From assembly GCA_018401885.1 (NCBI GenBank), contig JAGYKB010000001.1, forward strand, positions 248,001 to 312,000: a stretch of DNA of 64,000 nt. Direction: 5' to 3'. Below the pieces are notes generated by a model. That model did not search any database. It had not been told where the DNA came from and was given only the letters and a program-made list of their open reading frames with translations. Numbering within the stretch: the first letter of the stretch is position 1; each line of letters starts with the position of its first letter. This DNA is from Gammaproteobacteria bacterium. Its GTDB lineage: Bacteria > Pseudomonadota > Gammaproteobacteria > Pseudomonadales > Pseudohongiellaceae. Below, in pieces: positions 51,224-60,204 of this stretch. A program made the position numbers and the translations under genes.

Positions 51224-51877
51224 TCAGCTCACCCCGAGAGTCAGCCGCGAAACGCTGGGCATGGTCAGTTTGTGATGCGTTGTCACAATCACCGCTCCAC
51301 CTTGTCTGGCATGGTCTGCAAGCGTCTGCTCGAGCTGGGCAACTGCATCAACATCTAGCGTTGTAAAGGGCTCATCCAACACCCAAAGCGTCGCTGGACT
51401 GAGTCTTAGGCGTGCGAGGGAAACTCGCTGCTGTTGGCCCGCGCTCAGCGTATAACAGGGAGACTCTTCGAAACCTCGCAGCCCAACTGCCTCAAGCGCA
51501 TCGAGCAGCAGCTGATCATTGACGTTACGCTGCATTCCCGCAGACCATCGCAAATTCTCAAGCGGGGTCAGAATTTTGTTAACTCCTACTCTGTGACCGA
51601 AATACAGCAGATCTCCGGCGAAGGATTCGGCCGTGTCGTGAGTCGACTCACCTCGCCAAATGATCTCACCGTCATAGCCATCATTCAGGCCACAGAGGAT
51701 TCTTAGGAGCGTTGTTTTACCGCTGCCGTTGTTGCCGGCTATCTGGAGCACTGTGCCACATTCAACGACGAAGGAAAGACCAGCGAACAACATGCGCTCA
51801 TCACGTTCGCAGCATAAATCACGCACCTCGAGTAGAGGGGCGCCCATGGCGACGGTAGACTCGGTAATTTGATTCAT
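51224..51877 (-). CDS. ccmA: Heme exporter ATP-binding protein CcmA
   Basis: About 217 residues from ATG 51877; ATG 51847 is an alternative, and a longer TTG-start frame overlaps fliA. ABC ATPase: Walker A IAGNNGSGKTTLLRI, signature LSAGQQQRVSLAR, Walker B LWVLDEPFTTLD, switch His in VTTHH. It drives release of heme-CcmE from CcmC. First gene of the ccm set, 71 nt after fliA. Confidence 0.96.
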   Translation of the reverse strand: MNQITESTVAMGAPLLEVRDLCCERDERMLFAGLSFVVECGTVLQIAGNNGSGKTTLLRILCGLNDGYDGEIIWRGESTHDTAESFAGDLLYFGHRVGVNKILTPLENLRWSAGMQRNVNDQLLLDALEAVGLRGFEESPCYTLSAGQQQRVSLARLRLSPATLWVLDEPFTTLDVDAVAQLEQTLADHARQGGAVIVTTHHKLTMPSVSRLTLGVS

Positions 51878-51948
51878 GCGCGATCTCGCGTTACGGGCGC
51901 GCAGGATAACGCTTCGAAGGGGCTGCTGCCAACCCGACAGGGCCTTGC

Positions 51949-52698
51949 TCAGCGCCAATCGGCAAGACGAGAGCGCAAACGCATCGCCGCTTGGCTGTGT
52001 ATTTGGCTCACACGACTTTCGCTCACGCCGATAACCTCGCCAATTTCCTTCAGGTTAAGCTCCTCATCGTAATAAAGCGCCAAAACGAGTTTTTCGCGAG
52101 GCGGCAGATTATCGATAGCTCGAGCCAGATGCTCTTTGAAGGTTGCACGCTGAAGCCCATCGCAGGGGCCGGGTAGATCACCTACAGCGAGTTCGATCGC
52201 AGAATCATCACCTTCCATAATGTCATCGAAGCTAAAGAGTCTGCTGCCACTCGCATCCTGAAGAATCGCGTAATACGCGTTGAGGTCGATATCCATTTCT
52301 TTGGCGATATCTTGGTCTTTCGCGTCTTTCCCAGTGCGGGCTTCGATGGCCTTTATCGCTTCAGCGACTTTTCGCGATTTTCGATGGACGGAGCGCGGCG
52401 CCCAATCGCCTTTTCGTACTTCGTCGAGCATCGAACCTCGAATCCGAATCCCGGCATAAGTCTCGAAACTCGCGCCCTTCGAGACATCGTACTTTTTAGC
52501 TGCCTCTAACAGGCCGATCATCCCCGACTGAACGAGATCGTCGACTTGAACGCTTGCGGGCATCCGCAGAAGCAGGTGATGGGCGATGCGTTTCACTAGC
52601 GGCGCGTACTTCTCGACCACCATACTCATATTGGCGTCGCTTGCCTCGCCGTTTGGCAACACGTCCTCGAAAACCTTCGCCTCTGTGCCTTCAGTCAT
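51949..52698 (-). CDS. fliA: Flagellar sigma factor sigma-28 (FliA)
   Basis: 249 residues. Regions 2, 3 and 4 are present: DLVQSGMIGLLEAAKKYD, FETYAGIRIRGSMLDEVRKGDW, and the C-terminal helix-turn-helix LNLKEIGEVIGVSESRVSQIHSQA. It would recognise TAAA-N15-GCCGATAA-type promoters of late flagellar genes. No flhF, fleN, cheY/Z/A or mot genes flank it, as they do in Pseudomonas. It is followed directly by ccmA and preceded by 840 bp without genes. Confidence 0.95.
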   Translation of the reverse strand: MTEGTEAKVFEDVLPNGEASDANMSMVVEKYAPLVKRIAHHLLLRMPASVQVDDLVQSGMIGLLEAAKKYDVSKGASFETYAGIRIRGSMLDEVRKGDWAPRSVHRKSRKVAEAIKAIEARTGKDAKDQDIAKEMDIDLNAYYAILQDASGSRLFSFDDIMEGDDSAIELAVGDLPGPCDGLQRATFKEHLARAIDNLPPREKLVLALYYDEELNLKEIGEVIGVSESRVSQIHSQAAMRLRSRLADWR

Positions 52699-53538
52699 CT
52701 ATGCCCCATCCTTCTCTTATTTTTATCTGTCCGTGAATCACTGCCAACACGCTCGAACAGTATCAGTGAAGTAGTGATAGCAAAGTCCATGCCAATGCAA
52801 AATATGCGACTAATTCGTCTAAGCTAACGCGCTTTTTTTTTGCGGACCACCATATAAATTCCAACTAAAAAATAGTTGCCACTGCCCTCTGTGAAAACAC
52901 GCTCAGCCTTTTCGCTTAAACAATGAAAAACAGGCATCGCTCGAGCAATGTGATCCCCACGTGAAGTCATTTGCGCGAGTACGAGTAGAGTGCAATTCAG
53001 AGGAAAACAATCGAAGGAGAGGCGCGAAACGCGCAACTAGCAGAAAAAAACTACATTAAATGCAATTAGATTAGTAATATATGATCCTTAATTAAAGTAA
53101 ATTAAATATATTTAGATATGAGTTTTCAAAAGACTAAAACGTCCGAGTAGGTCGAATTGGGGCGCCTGACGGACAAAATCAAACGAGTACTTGGAGACTA
53201 TCTCAAGCCCTGCTTGTCACGTTGGCAGCAAGATAAAGCCAACCCTTAAATGCGCAAACAGGTAGAGCAGCTTACACGATAGAGGCAGAGAAAAGAGGAA
53301 TTGCAAAGCCACACGCAGACTGCTTCACGACTTACATTCTTTAGATGAAGCACCACGCTCATTGCCAAAAATCCGCTAACGGACTAGCGCAGTGTCAAAG
53401 TCACGCCTACGCTGCGTCAACTATCCGTCAACAACTGTAACCTGGAGGTCGATAATAACCCCCACCCCGCTGACGCGAGCCAATTCAAACACCACGACAC
53501 ATAGGCATGGGAAGCACGGGTAAACTCTTTACACTTAC
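52699..53538. other. 840-bp region with no supported gene
   Basis: Between fliA and dcd (both -). The middle (about 53040-53140) is strongly AT-rich. A 32-codon open stretch at 53151-53249 (+) reads like protein (DKIKRVLGDYLKP) but has no clear start or relation. An open frame at 52824-53036 (-) lacks any motif. I suspect decayed sequence left when the flagellar neighbours were lost. Confidence 0.5.
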
Positions 53539-54108
53539 TTAAGCACGCGGCGGAGTCACGCCGGTCTGTCCCATATATTTTCCACCGCGCTGTTTATAAG
53601 TCATCTCGCACTGTTCATCCGATTGATAGAACAACATTTGAGCGACACCTTCGTTGGCATAAATCTTAGCAGGTAGCGTCGTAGTGTTGGAAAATTCGAG
53701 CGTCACATGCCCTTCCCATTCGGGTTCTAAGGGAGTCACGTTAACGATAATCCCGCAGCGCGCATAGGTCGACTTCCCGAGACAGACCGTTAACACGTCC
53801 TTCGGAATCCGAAAGTATTCAACTGTCCGCGCTAAGGCGAAAGAGTTTGGCGGAATAATGCAGTAAGGCTCATCGATGGAAACAAAGCTCGACTCATCGA
53901 AGTTTTTAGGGTCCACCACACTCGTTGTATGCACGTTGGTGAAAATCTTAAACTCACTCGCACAGCGGACATCATAGCCATAACTCGACGTGCCGTAGGA
54001 GATGACTTTTTCGCCGTCAACATAGCGCACCTGCTCAGGCTCAAACGGGTCGATCATGCCCTCCTCACGCGCCATTTGCCTGATCCATCTGTCCGACTTT
54101 ATGCTCAT
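53539..54108 (-). CDS. dcd: dCTP deaminase
   Basis: 189 residues; [12 protein letters not shown] start, [31 protein letters not shown] with catalytic Glu, and the C-terminal [13 protein letters not shown]. It makes dUTP from dCTP, the first step to dTMP in gammaproteobacteria. In relatives mrp (apbC) separates it from metG; here a rubredoxin gene lies on the other side of the 286-bp divergent gap. Confidence 0.97.
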   Translation of the reverse strand: MSIKSDRWIRQMAREEGMIDPFEPEQVRYVDGEKVISYGTSSYGYDVRCASEFKIFTNVHTTSVVDPKNFDESSFVSIDEPYCIIPPNSFALARTVEYFRIPKDVLTVCLGKSTYARCGIIVNVTPLEPEWEGHVTLEFSNTTTLPAKIYANEGVAQMLFYQSDEQCEMTYKQRGGKYMGQTGVTPPRA

Positions 54109-54394
54109 TTAATCTAACCTTAGTAAATCGAGTTGCGTGGTCACAAACCCAAATAGTCGCTGCGCCACCGGTGTCTACGTTTGCGTATCGGCATGCGATG
54201 ATGATCACTTAAGCTTCGATAAACACTTTTTGCCCTAATTACCTCCCACCACATCAAGTGCTCGCCCGCTCTGCAGGGTCATTACTGAAAAACGTTTCGA
54301 AATCGCGTATCCTCTCACGCCGAAGTGGTTTTCAAATCCAGCGCTGCCCATGCAGCAGAAAACCGCATTTGAAAGTGACAATGAGGAATGCAGT

Positions 54395-54559
54395 ATGCGC
54401 AAATGGCAATGTCTGGTTTGTAGCTTCGTTTACGAAGAGGCCCTCGGACTACCCGACGACGGCATCGCGCCGGGAACAAGCTGGGATGAAATCCCCGACG
54501 ACTGGATGTGCCCGGAATGCGGCGTCGGTAAGGAAGATTTCGATATGGTCGAAATATAA
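54395..54559 (+). CDS. Rubredoxin
   Basis: 54 residues from ATG 54395 with GAGGAATGCAGT upstream. Iron ligands Cys6-x2-Cys9 (CLVC) and Cys39-x2-Cys42 (CPEC), with the conserved [25 protein letters not shown] between. It is a one-electron carrier with a single Fe(Cys)4 centre. It starts a plus-strand series with metG, a protease and the rnf-like genes, so it is a plausible electron partner for those. Confidence 0.97.
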   Translation: MRKWQCLVCSFVYEEALGLPDDGIAPGTSWDEIPDDWMCPECGVGKEDFDMVEI

Positions 54560-54656
54560 ACCTCAGTGCACGGGTTTTTTTCCCGGTACTCATCTCATGA
54601 ATTTACGCATTAAAGTAGGCAAGAGACAATTCAAACTCTGACAGTCAAACACTACA

Positions 54657-56765
54657 ATGCGCAAACCAAAGACTGTCGATGTGACTAATAACATCAAGGA
54701 TACCCAGTTGAACCCACGCAAAATACTCGTCACCGCCGCCCTCCCCTATGCCAACGGAGACATTCATCTGGGGCATATGCTCGAAGCGGTCCAGACTGAT
54801 ATCTGGGTACGGCTTCAGCGTATGCGTGGCAACGATTGCGTGTTTGTTTGCGCCGATGATGCCCATGGCACCGCTATCATGCTCAGTGCTGAAGATCGGG
54901 GTATCACACCGAAGCAATTGATAGACGATGTCAATGCCGCGCACCAACGCGACTTTGCCGGCTTTAACATCAGCTTCGACAATTTCTATTCAACCCACTC
55001 ACCCGAAAACCAGGCCTTTTCTGAATCGATCTACACCGCTCTCGAGAAGAATGGCCACATTGAAAAGCGCAGCATCAAGCAGCTGTTTGATCCTGAGAAA
55101 CAACTCTTCCTCGCTGACCGCTACATCAAGGGTACGTGCCCGAAATGCAAAGCGACTGACCAATATGGCGACAACTGCGAGGCCTGCGGCTCTACCTATA
55201 GTCCGTCTGAATTAATCGACCCACGATCAACCATCTCGGGTGCGATTCCTGAAGAACGCGAGTCTGTGCATTTCTTTTTCGACTTACCACAGTTCAGAGA
55301 GATGCTTCGAGCTTGGACGCGGAGCGGTACGCTGCAAGATGCAGTCGCTAATAAACTCGCAGAGTGGCTCGACGAGGAACTCCAACAGTGGGATATCAGT
55401 CGCGATGCACCTTACTTCGGTTTCGAGATACCCGGCGCGCCAGGCAAGTTTTTCTACGTCTGGCTCGATGCGCCAATAGGATATATGGCGAGCTTTAAAA
55501 ACTTCTGCGATAAAAGCGGCTACGATTTCGACGCTTATTGGAAGGTAGGCTCCGACACAGAGTTGTATCATTTCATCGGCAAGGACATCGTTAACTTCCA
55601 TACGCTGTTCTGGCCAGCGATGCTTACAAGTGCTGGGTACCGCTTGCCCACTGCAGTCTTCGTGCATGGATTCCTTACCGTGGATGGGACAAAGATGTCG
55701 AAATCACGTGGCACCTTTATTAATGCCCGCACCTATTTAGATAATCTCAACCCAGAATATTTGCGTTATTACCTTGCGGCTAAATTATCGAGTGGCGTCG
55801 ATGATCTTGACCTTAATTTTGAGGATTTCGTCGCGCGCGTAAACTCAGACCTCGTCGGTAAAGTAGTTAACATCGCTAGCCGCTGCGCGGGCTTTATCAA
55901 CAAAGGCTTTGACGGTTTGCTTGCTACCGAACTCGACGATCCGGCGCTCATTACATCAATGCAGACAGCGAGTGAAGAAATTGCCGAACACTATGAGAAA
56001 CGCGACTATTCCAAAGCGGTAAGGCTTATCATGGCTCTTGCTGATAACGCCAATCAATACATCAATGATCAGCAACCTTGGGTAGTCGCAAAGACCGAAC
56101 CTGGGTCTGTTAAGTTACAGCAAATATGTAGCACCGGGCTCAATGCGTTCCGGTTGCTTATTTGCTATCTGAAGCCGGTCTTACCTGTGATGGCTGAAAA
56201 GGCTGAGCGCTTCCTAAACATCCCAGCGCTCACATGGCAGGACTCTCAAAGCCCTCTTCTCGCACATCAGATTAGCAAGTTTGAGCCTTTGCTCACTAGG
56301 GTTGAGAAAGAGAATATTGATGCGATGGTTGAGTTTACTCGCGCAGCCTATGCCGCGAAAGCCGCGAAAATTGACAACGAGACACCAGCAACGAACGAGC
56401 ACAAAAACTCGCCGTTTGAACCCGAGATCCAATTTGGTGATTTCTCTAAAGTTGACCTGCGTATCGCGCTGATCGCCGAGGCTGAGCACGTCGAAGGCGC
56501 AGACAAACTTCTGCAGCTCACGCTAGACCTCGGCTTAGACGCCGACGGCAATTCCATTAGGCGCAACGTTTTCTCGGGCATTAAGTCTGCCTACGCACCA
56601 GAGGATCTTCGCGGCAAGCTTACAGTAATGGTTGCAAATCTTGCTCCCCGCAAAATGAAATTTGGTGTTTCGGAGGGCATGGTACTTGCCGCAGGACCTG
56701 GAAAAGATGAACTATGGCTTTTGGAACCTCACGCCGGCGCCCAGCCCGGTATGCGCGTCACCTAA
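54657..56765 (+). CDS. metG: Methionyl-tRNA synthetase
   Basis: 702 residues by the first ATG. Class [23 protein letters not shown] (HIGH-like), the Cys4 zinc-knuckle segment ([18 protein letters not shown]), [13 protein letters not shown] (KMSKS), an anticodon domain, and a C-terminal tRNA-binding dimer domain from about 595. The ATG at 54657 has no ribosome site; a TTG at 54708 has AAGGA 7 nt before it and gives [14 protein letters not shown], the family-like N-terminus, so that may be the true start. Confidence 0.96.
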   Translation: MRKPKTVDVTNNIKDTQLNPRKILVTAALPYANGDIHLGHMLEAVQTDIWVRLQRMRGNDCVFVCADDAHGTAIMLSAEDRGITPKQLIDDVNAAHQRDFAGFNISFDNFYSTHSPENQAFSESIYTALEKNGHIEKRSIKQLFDPEKQLFLADRYIKGTCPKCKATDQYGDNCEACGSTYSPSELIDPRSTISGAIPEERESVHFFFDLPQFREMLRAWTRSGTLQDAVANKLAEWLDEELQQWDISRDAPYFGFEIPGAPGKFFYVWLDAPIGYMASFKNFCDKSGYDFDAYWKVGSDTELYHFIGKDIVNFHTLFWPAMLTSAGYRLPTAVFVHGFLTVDGTKMSKSRGTFINARTYLDNLNPEYLRYYLAAKLSSGVDDLDLNFEDFVARVNSDLVGKVVNIASRCAGFINKGFDGLLATELDDPALITSMQTASEEIAEHYEKRDYSKAVRLIMALADNANQYINDQQPWVVAKTEPGSVKLQQICSTGLNAFRLLICYLKPVLPVMAEKAERFLNIPALTWQDSQSPLLAHQISKFEPLLTRVEKENIDAMVEFTRAAYAAKAAKIDNETPATNEHKNSPFEPEIQFGDFSKVDLRIALIAEAEHVEGADKLLQLTLDLGLDADGNSIRRNVFSGIKSAYAPEDLRGKLTVMVANLAPRKMKFGVSEGMVLAAGPGKDELWLLEPHAGAQPGMRVT

Positions 56766-56781
56766 CCTAAGAGGGTAACGT

Positions 56782-58302
56782 ATGAGAATAATCGGACAAG
56801 CCGCGAAAGCGGCAACACGTGCTCAATTCGTCATCGCAGTAATGGTGTTGATGATGACTCTAAGCGCACAGTCGGCAGAGTCCGAACTCGAAGCAATTCA
56901 AGACTCCGTTATAAAAATTTACACAACTCAAGCTGCGCCTGATTACTTCACACCTTGGCGATTACTCACGCCGAGACAGTCCAGCGGCTCGGGTTCGGTT
57001 ATAGCAGGAAATCGGATTCTGACTAATGCGCACGTTGTCGCGAATGCAAGTTACATCCAAGCGCAGAAGCACAACGACCCAAAACGCTATCTCGCCCGCG
57101 TGGTCTTCGTATCGCATGACGCCGACTTGGCCCTCATCACAGTTGACGAGGAAGGATTTTTCGATGACCTAGAGCCACTCGCGCTTGGCGAGCTTCCTGA
57201 ACCACAGCGAGAAGTGTCTGTGTTCGGCTACCCAATGGGCGGCAAATCACTGAGCATTACCAAAGGTATTCTGTCGCGGGTTGAGCAGCAGATCTACGCG
57301 CACGCAGGCGCCTATCTCTTGGCGGGACAAATCGATGCGGCGATTAACCCGGGCAATAGTGGCGGCCCGGTAATTGTCGACCGAGAAATTATTGGGGTTG
57401 TTATGCAGGCCAATAGCGGCGGAAGGTCTGAGAATCTCGGATATTTCGTCCCCCCTAGCATTATCGCTCACGTACTCGCTGACGCAGAGGATGGATCAAA
57501 CGAAGGCTTCCCAGACCTTGGATTCCGCACGCAAACCCTCGAAAGCCCAGCAGCAAAGAGCGCCTACGGACTCGCCAAGGAGCAAGATGGCGTATTGGTG
57601 ATCAAAGTCTTTGAAGACTCACCTGCGTATGGTCTAGTCGAGGAGAACGATGTCATTGTCTCCATCGATGATTTTCCCATCGCTGAGGACGGCAGCATTA
57701 GATTGTCCGACGAGATTCAGACTGACTACAAACACGCAATCGACCTACACCTCGTAGGCGACTCGGTCGCACTCTCATTAATTCGCAACGGGCATCCGCT
57801 CGATGTGACCCTCGAGGCCCGTGAAGCCCTGGATAGCTATAGCCTCGTGATGGGTGAACGATTCGATAGCGCCCCCGAATACATGATCTACGGCGGCGTG
57901 CTATTTGTCCCGCTGAACATGAATCTGATAAAACGCTGGGGTAGTGACTGGAGTCGATCTGCCCCTGTTAACTTGCTTCAGGCCCGCAACGAATGGAGTT
58001 CACCTCAGCGTCGGCAACTGGTTGTCGCGCTTCAGGTACTCGCGGCTGACGTGAACCTTGGCTACCACGACTGGCGCAATTGGATTGTTGATCAGGTCAA
58101 TGGTGTTCCCATAAGAGATTTCACCGATTTTGCCGAGCGTCTCACCTCGAACGAGCAGGCAAATGTGGTCTTTGAAAATGCCAACGGCTATCAGATGATT
58201 ATCAACCACGCCGCCGCGAAAGCGTCCGAGCAAGAGATTCTGAGCCGTTATCAAATTCCGGCATCGAGCTCGGCGGAGTTACGGTGGAGCGCTCGCGAAG
58301 AA
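56782..58302 (+). CDS. Periplasmic trypsin-like (HtrA/Deg-type) serine protease with PDZ
   Basis: 507 residues; the TGA occupies 58303-58305. Signal peptide (hydrophobic 17-31). Catalytic triad by eye: His84 (LTNAHVV), Asp115 (SHDADLALI), Ser193 (NPGNSGGP). A PDZ-type domain follows (residues about 250-350) and a C-terminal region of about 150 residues that includes a second PDZ-like unit (DQVNGVPIRDFTDF). The long form resembles the DEG9-like branch rather than DegP. It sits 16 nt after metG and overlaps the rnfA-like start by ATGA. Confidence 0.92.
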
Positions 58303-58931
58303 TGAGTGTCACAGCAACTACTGCTTGCAGTCTCCTTATCGGAATATCCACTCTGCACGCGAGTAGCAATCCGCGACTCGGGGAGCAGCTTGCGTTGATC
58401 TATTCGCTTTTACTCGTCGTCACACTCTCGCTAGTCGCACTGATCGTAAATCTCACCGCTGCGATGACTTCACCGCAACATTCCCCGCTATTTCACCTGC
58501 TTGTCGGTCTGACAGTCTCGACAATTATCACCGTGGCGGCTCTAACCTTTTGTAGGCACAAATTATTATTCCTACGTCGCCTTACAGGACATACGGTGAG
58601 CGCTGTCGGAAATACGAGTGCCGCGGCGTTACTGCTACCGCAGTTAGTCGGTGACGCGGGTTTGCCGCTCTCACTATTCACAATATTTGTCGTAAGCCTT
58701 GGATTTTATTTCGTCATTATTTCGCTCACCGCTCTCCGTGAGTCAATGCGATTGCGAGCAGCCGCTGCCTTCCTGTCGCTGACCCATTCGGATGAATCCC
58801 CGTTAACTCAAAGCACACCACTCAGGACACCTCAGAGGACTTCTCAGAGCACACCTCAGGAACTCGCTCACGCCCTCCTCGCTCTATGTGTTATCACGCT
58901 CTGTCTACTTGCTCTGCAGGGCGCACTGTGA
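58302..58931 (+). CDS. Divergent RnfA/RsxA-like membrane protein
   Basis: 209 residues from ATG 58302 (ATGA overlap with the protease). About six hydrophobic spans. By eye it aligns with RnfA: the end of span 1 [18 protein letters not shown] with FLGLCPFMGVSKKLE, the middle [21 protein letters not shown] with the TTNCAVLG region, and [22 protein letters not shown] with GFSLVMVLFAAIRERL. Both conserved iron-sulfur cysteines are replaced (Ser, Thr). A Ser/Thr/Gln-rich insert separates it from the last span. I assign it as an RnfA relative from this similarity plus position, but it may not work as one. Confidence 0.72.
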   Translation: MSVTATTACSLLIGISTLHASSNPRLGEQLALIYSLLLVVTLSLVALIVNLTAAMTSPQHSPLFHLLVGLTVSTIITVAALTFCRHKLLFLRRLTGHTVSAVGNTSAAALLLPQLVGDAGLPLSLFTIFVVSLGFYFVIISLTALRESMRLRAAAAFLSLTHSDESPLTQSTPLRTPQRTSQSTPQELAHALLALCVITLCLLALQGAL

Positions 58932-59533
58932 TGACAGGCCTAATTGCAACGCTAAGTGGGATTAGTCAGACCCAAAATTTCAGTCTCCTAGGGCTCATCG
59001 CTTTGCTTGCGCTCTTGCTCAACCTGATCGCTATCAATCGATTCGTACACACCACGCGTGGGAAAACCGACGCAAAAACGAACACCATCGACGATCAGAT
59101 AACGTTACTCGACCTACTCTTACCCCAAACGCAATGCGGACAATGCGGTCATTTAGGCTGTCGCCCCTATGCAGAGGCAATCCTCAATGGCGCCGCAACA
59201 AATCTCTGCCCACCAGGCGGCGAGATCACTGCGCGCAGACTCGCTCGGCTAGTCGGCGATTTTTCCACTGCGCTCAATCCTGCGCACATGCCGCCACTCT
59301 CTTTCTCGGTGGCGCGGATCAGAGAAGACGAATGCATCGGCTGTACTAAATGCATTCAGGCCTGTCCCACCGATGCTATTTTCGGCGCCGCGAAACGAAT
59401 GCACAGTATCATCGAAGCAGAGTGTAATGGCTGCGATCTTTGTGTAGAGCCTTGTCCAGTTGATTGCATCGACCTCATTGCCCGCAATGACGAGTATCAA
59501 AATTCACAGCGACGCGCAGGCGGCAGGCCATGA
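58931..59533 (+). CDS. rnfB: Ion-translocating oxidoreductase subunit RnfB
   Basis: 200 residues from ATG 58931, overlapping the previous stop (TGATG). An N-terminal membrane span (16-40), then the Rnf-specific cluster domain Cys69-x2-Cys72-x4-Cys77-x15-Cys93 ([16 protein letters not shown]), then two ferredoxin [4Fe-4S] motifs (Cys135/138/141/145 and 165/168/171/175). All twelve ligands are kept. In Rnf it passes electrons from ferredoxin into the membrane complex. It overlaps rnfC by ATGA. Confidence 0.95.
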   Translation: MTGLIATLSGISQTQNFSLLGLIALLALLLNLIAINRFVHTTRGKTDAKTNTIDDQITLLDLLLPQTQCGQCGHLGCRPYAEAILNGAATNLCPPGGEITARRLARLVGDFSTALNPAHMPPLSFSVARIREDECIGCTKCIQACPTDAIFGAAKRMHSIIEAECNGCDLCVEPCPVDCIDLIARNDEYQNSQRRAGGRP

Positions 59534-60204
59534 CCATCAGTCTACTCACGCGCATCAAACCATTCCTATTTGCACGCGTCGCACATAGCGCTGCGCAGGC
59601 ACCGGGTATCGACACAAACAATGGAGGGGGCGATTGTACGAGTTGTAAACTTTGCGTTTCCAGCTGTCCTGAAAATCTCGACCCAAGCAAACTCATCGCT
59701 TTCGTTAGTCTCGCTTCTCGCCCTACTCTTTCGAGCGACACACAGGCGGAGAGAATCGATGACCTAATTGAGAACAAGATGGACACATGTTCAGCATGCG
59801 GGTTTTGCACACAGGTGTGTCCGAGTAACGTACCACTTGACTCCCTGCTCGCTATCGGTCACAGCCTCGTTCGCGCCGAGCAAAAAGAGAAACAACTTAG
59901 CGATTACTGGAAAACACGCTTCGCTGCCCGACAAGCTCGCATCGCGACAAAGACTCTTAGCCGCAAGGCGAAAACGAGTGACAACGTCACAAGATCCAAA
60001 CCTGGCATCACCAAGCCATACGACGATGGCAAACAGCAACCAGAGTCAGGCAGCGGAACACCTAACGCAGGCGCAGGCAATTCTGCTCACGCCTTCTCGC
60101 GTTTGGCGGCGCAGGATGATATCGCGGCGGCGGTTGCTCGTGTCAAAGCAAAACGCGAGGCCAAACTGGCTGCGGCTAATAACAAAACGAGGGAGAGCGA
60201 ATGA
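59530..60204 (+). CDS. Truncated RnfC: two-[4Fe-4S] domain only
   Basis: 224 residues, where a full RnfC has about 440 to over 700. The C-terminal ferredoxin module is present: [12 protein letters not shown] (Cys36/39/42/46) and [17 protein letters not shown] (Cys87/90/93/97), matching the RnfC pattern. The N-terminal half that binds NADH and FMN (the 51-kDa-like and SLBB domains) is absent; there are just 35 residues before the first cysteine. A charged, Ala/Lys-rich C-terminal tail as in RsxC follows. Starts by ATGA overlap with rnfB; same overlap with the next gene. Confidence 0.85.
   Translation: MTISLLTRIKPFLFARVAHSAAQAPGIDTNNGGGDCTSCKLCVSSCPENLDPSKLIAFVSLASRPTLSSDTQAERIDDLIENKMDTCSACGFCTQVCPSNVPLDSLLAIGHSLVRAEQKEKQLSDYWKTRFAARQARIATKTLSRKAKTSDNVTRSKPGITKPYDDGKQQPESGSGTPNAGAGNSAHAFSRLAAQDDIAAAVARVKAKREAKLAAANNKTRESE

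Noticed and set aside
52824-53036. 70-codon frame (-) upstream of fliA
   Set aside because: No recognisable feature, no ribosome site, Lys-run end produced by a poly-A/T tract.
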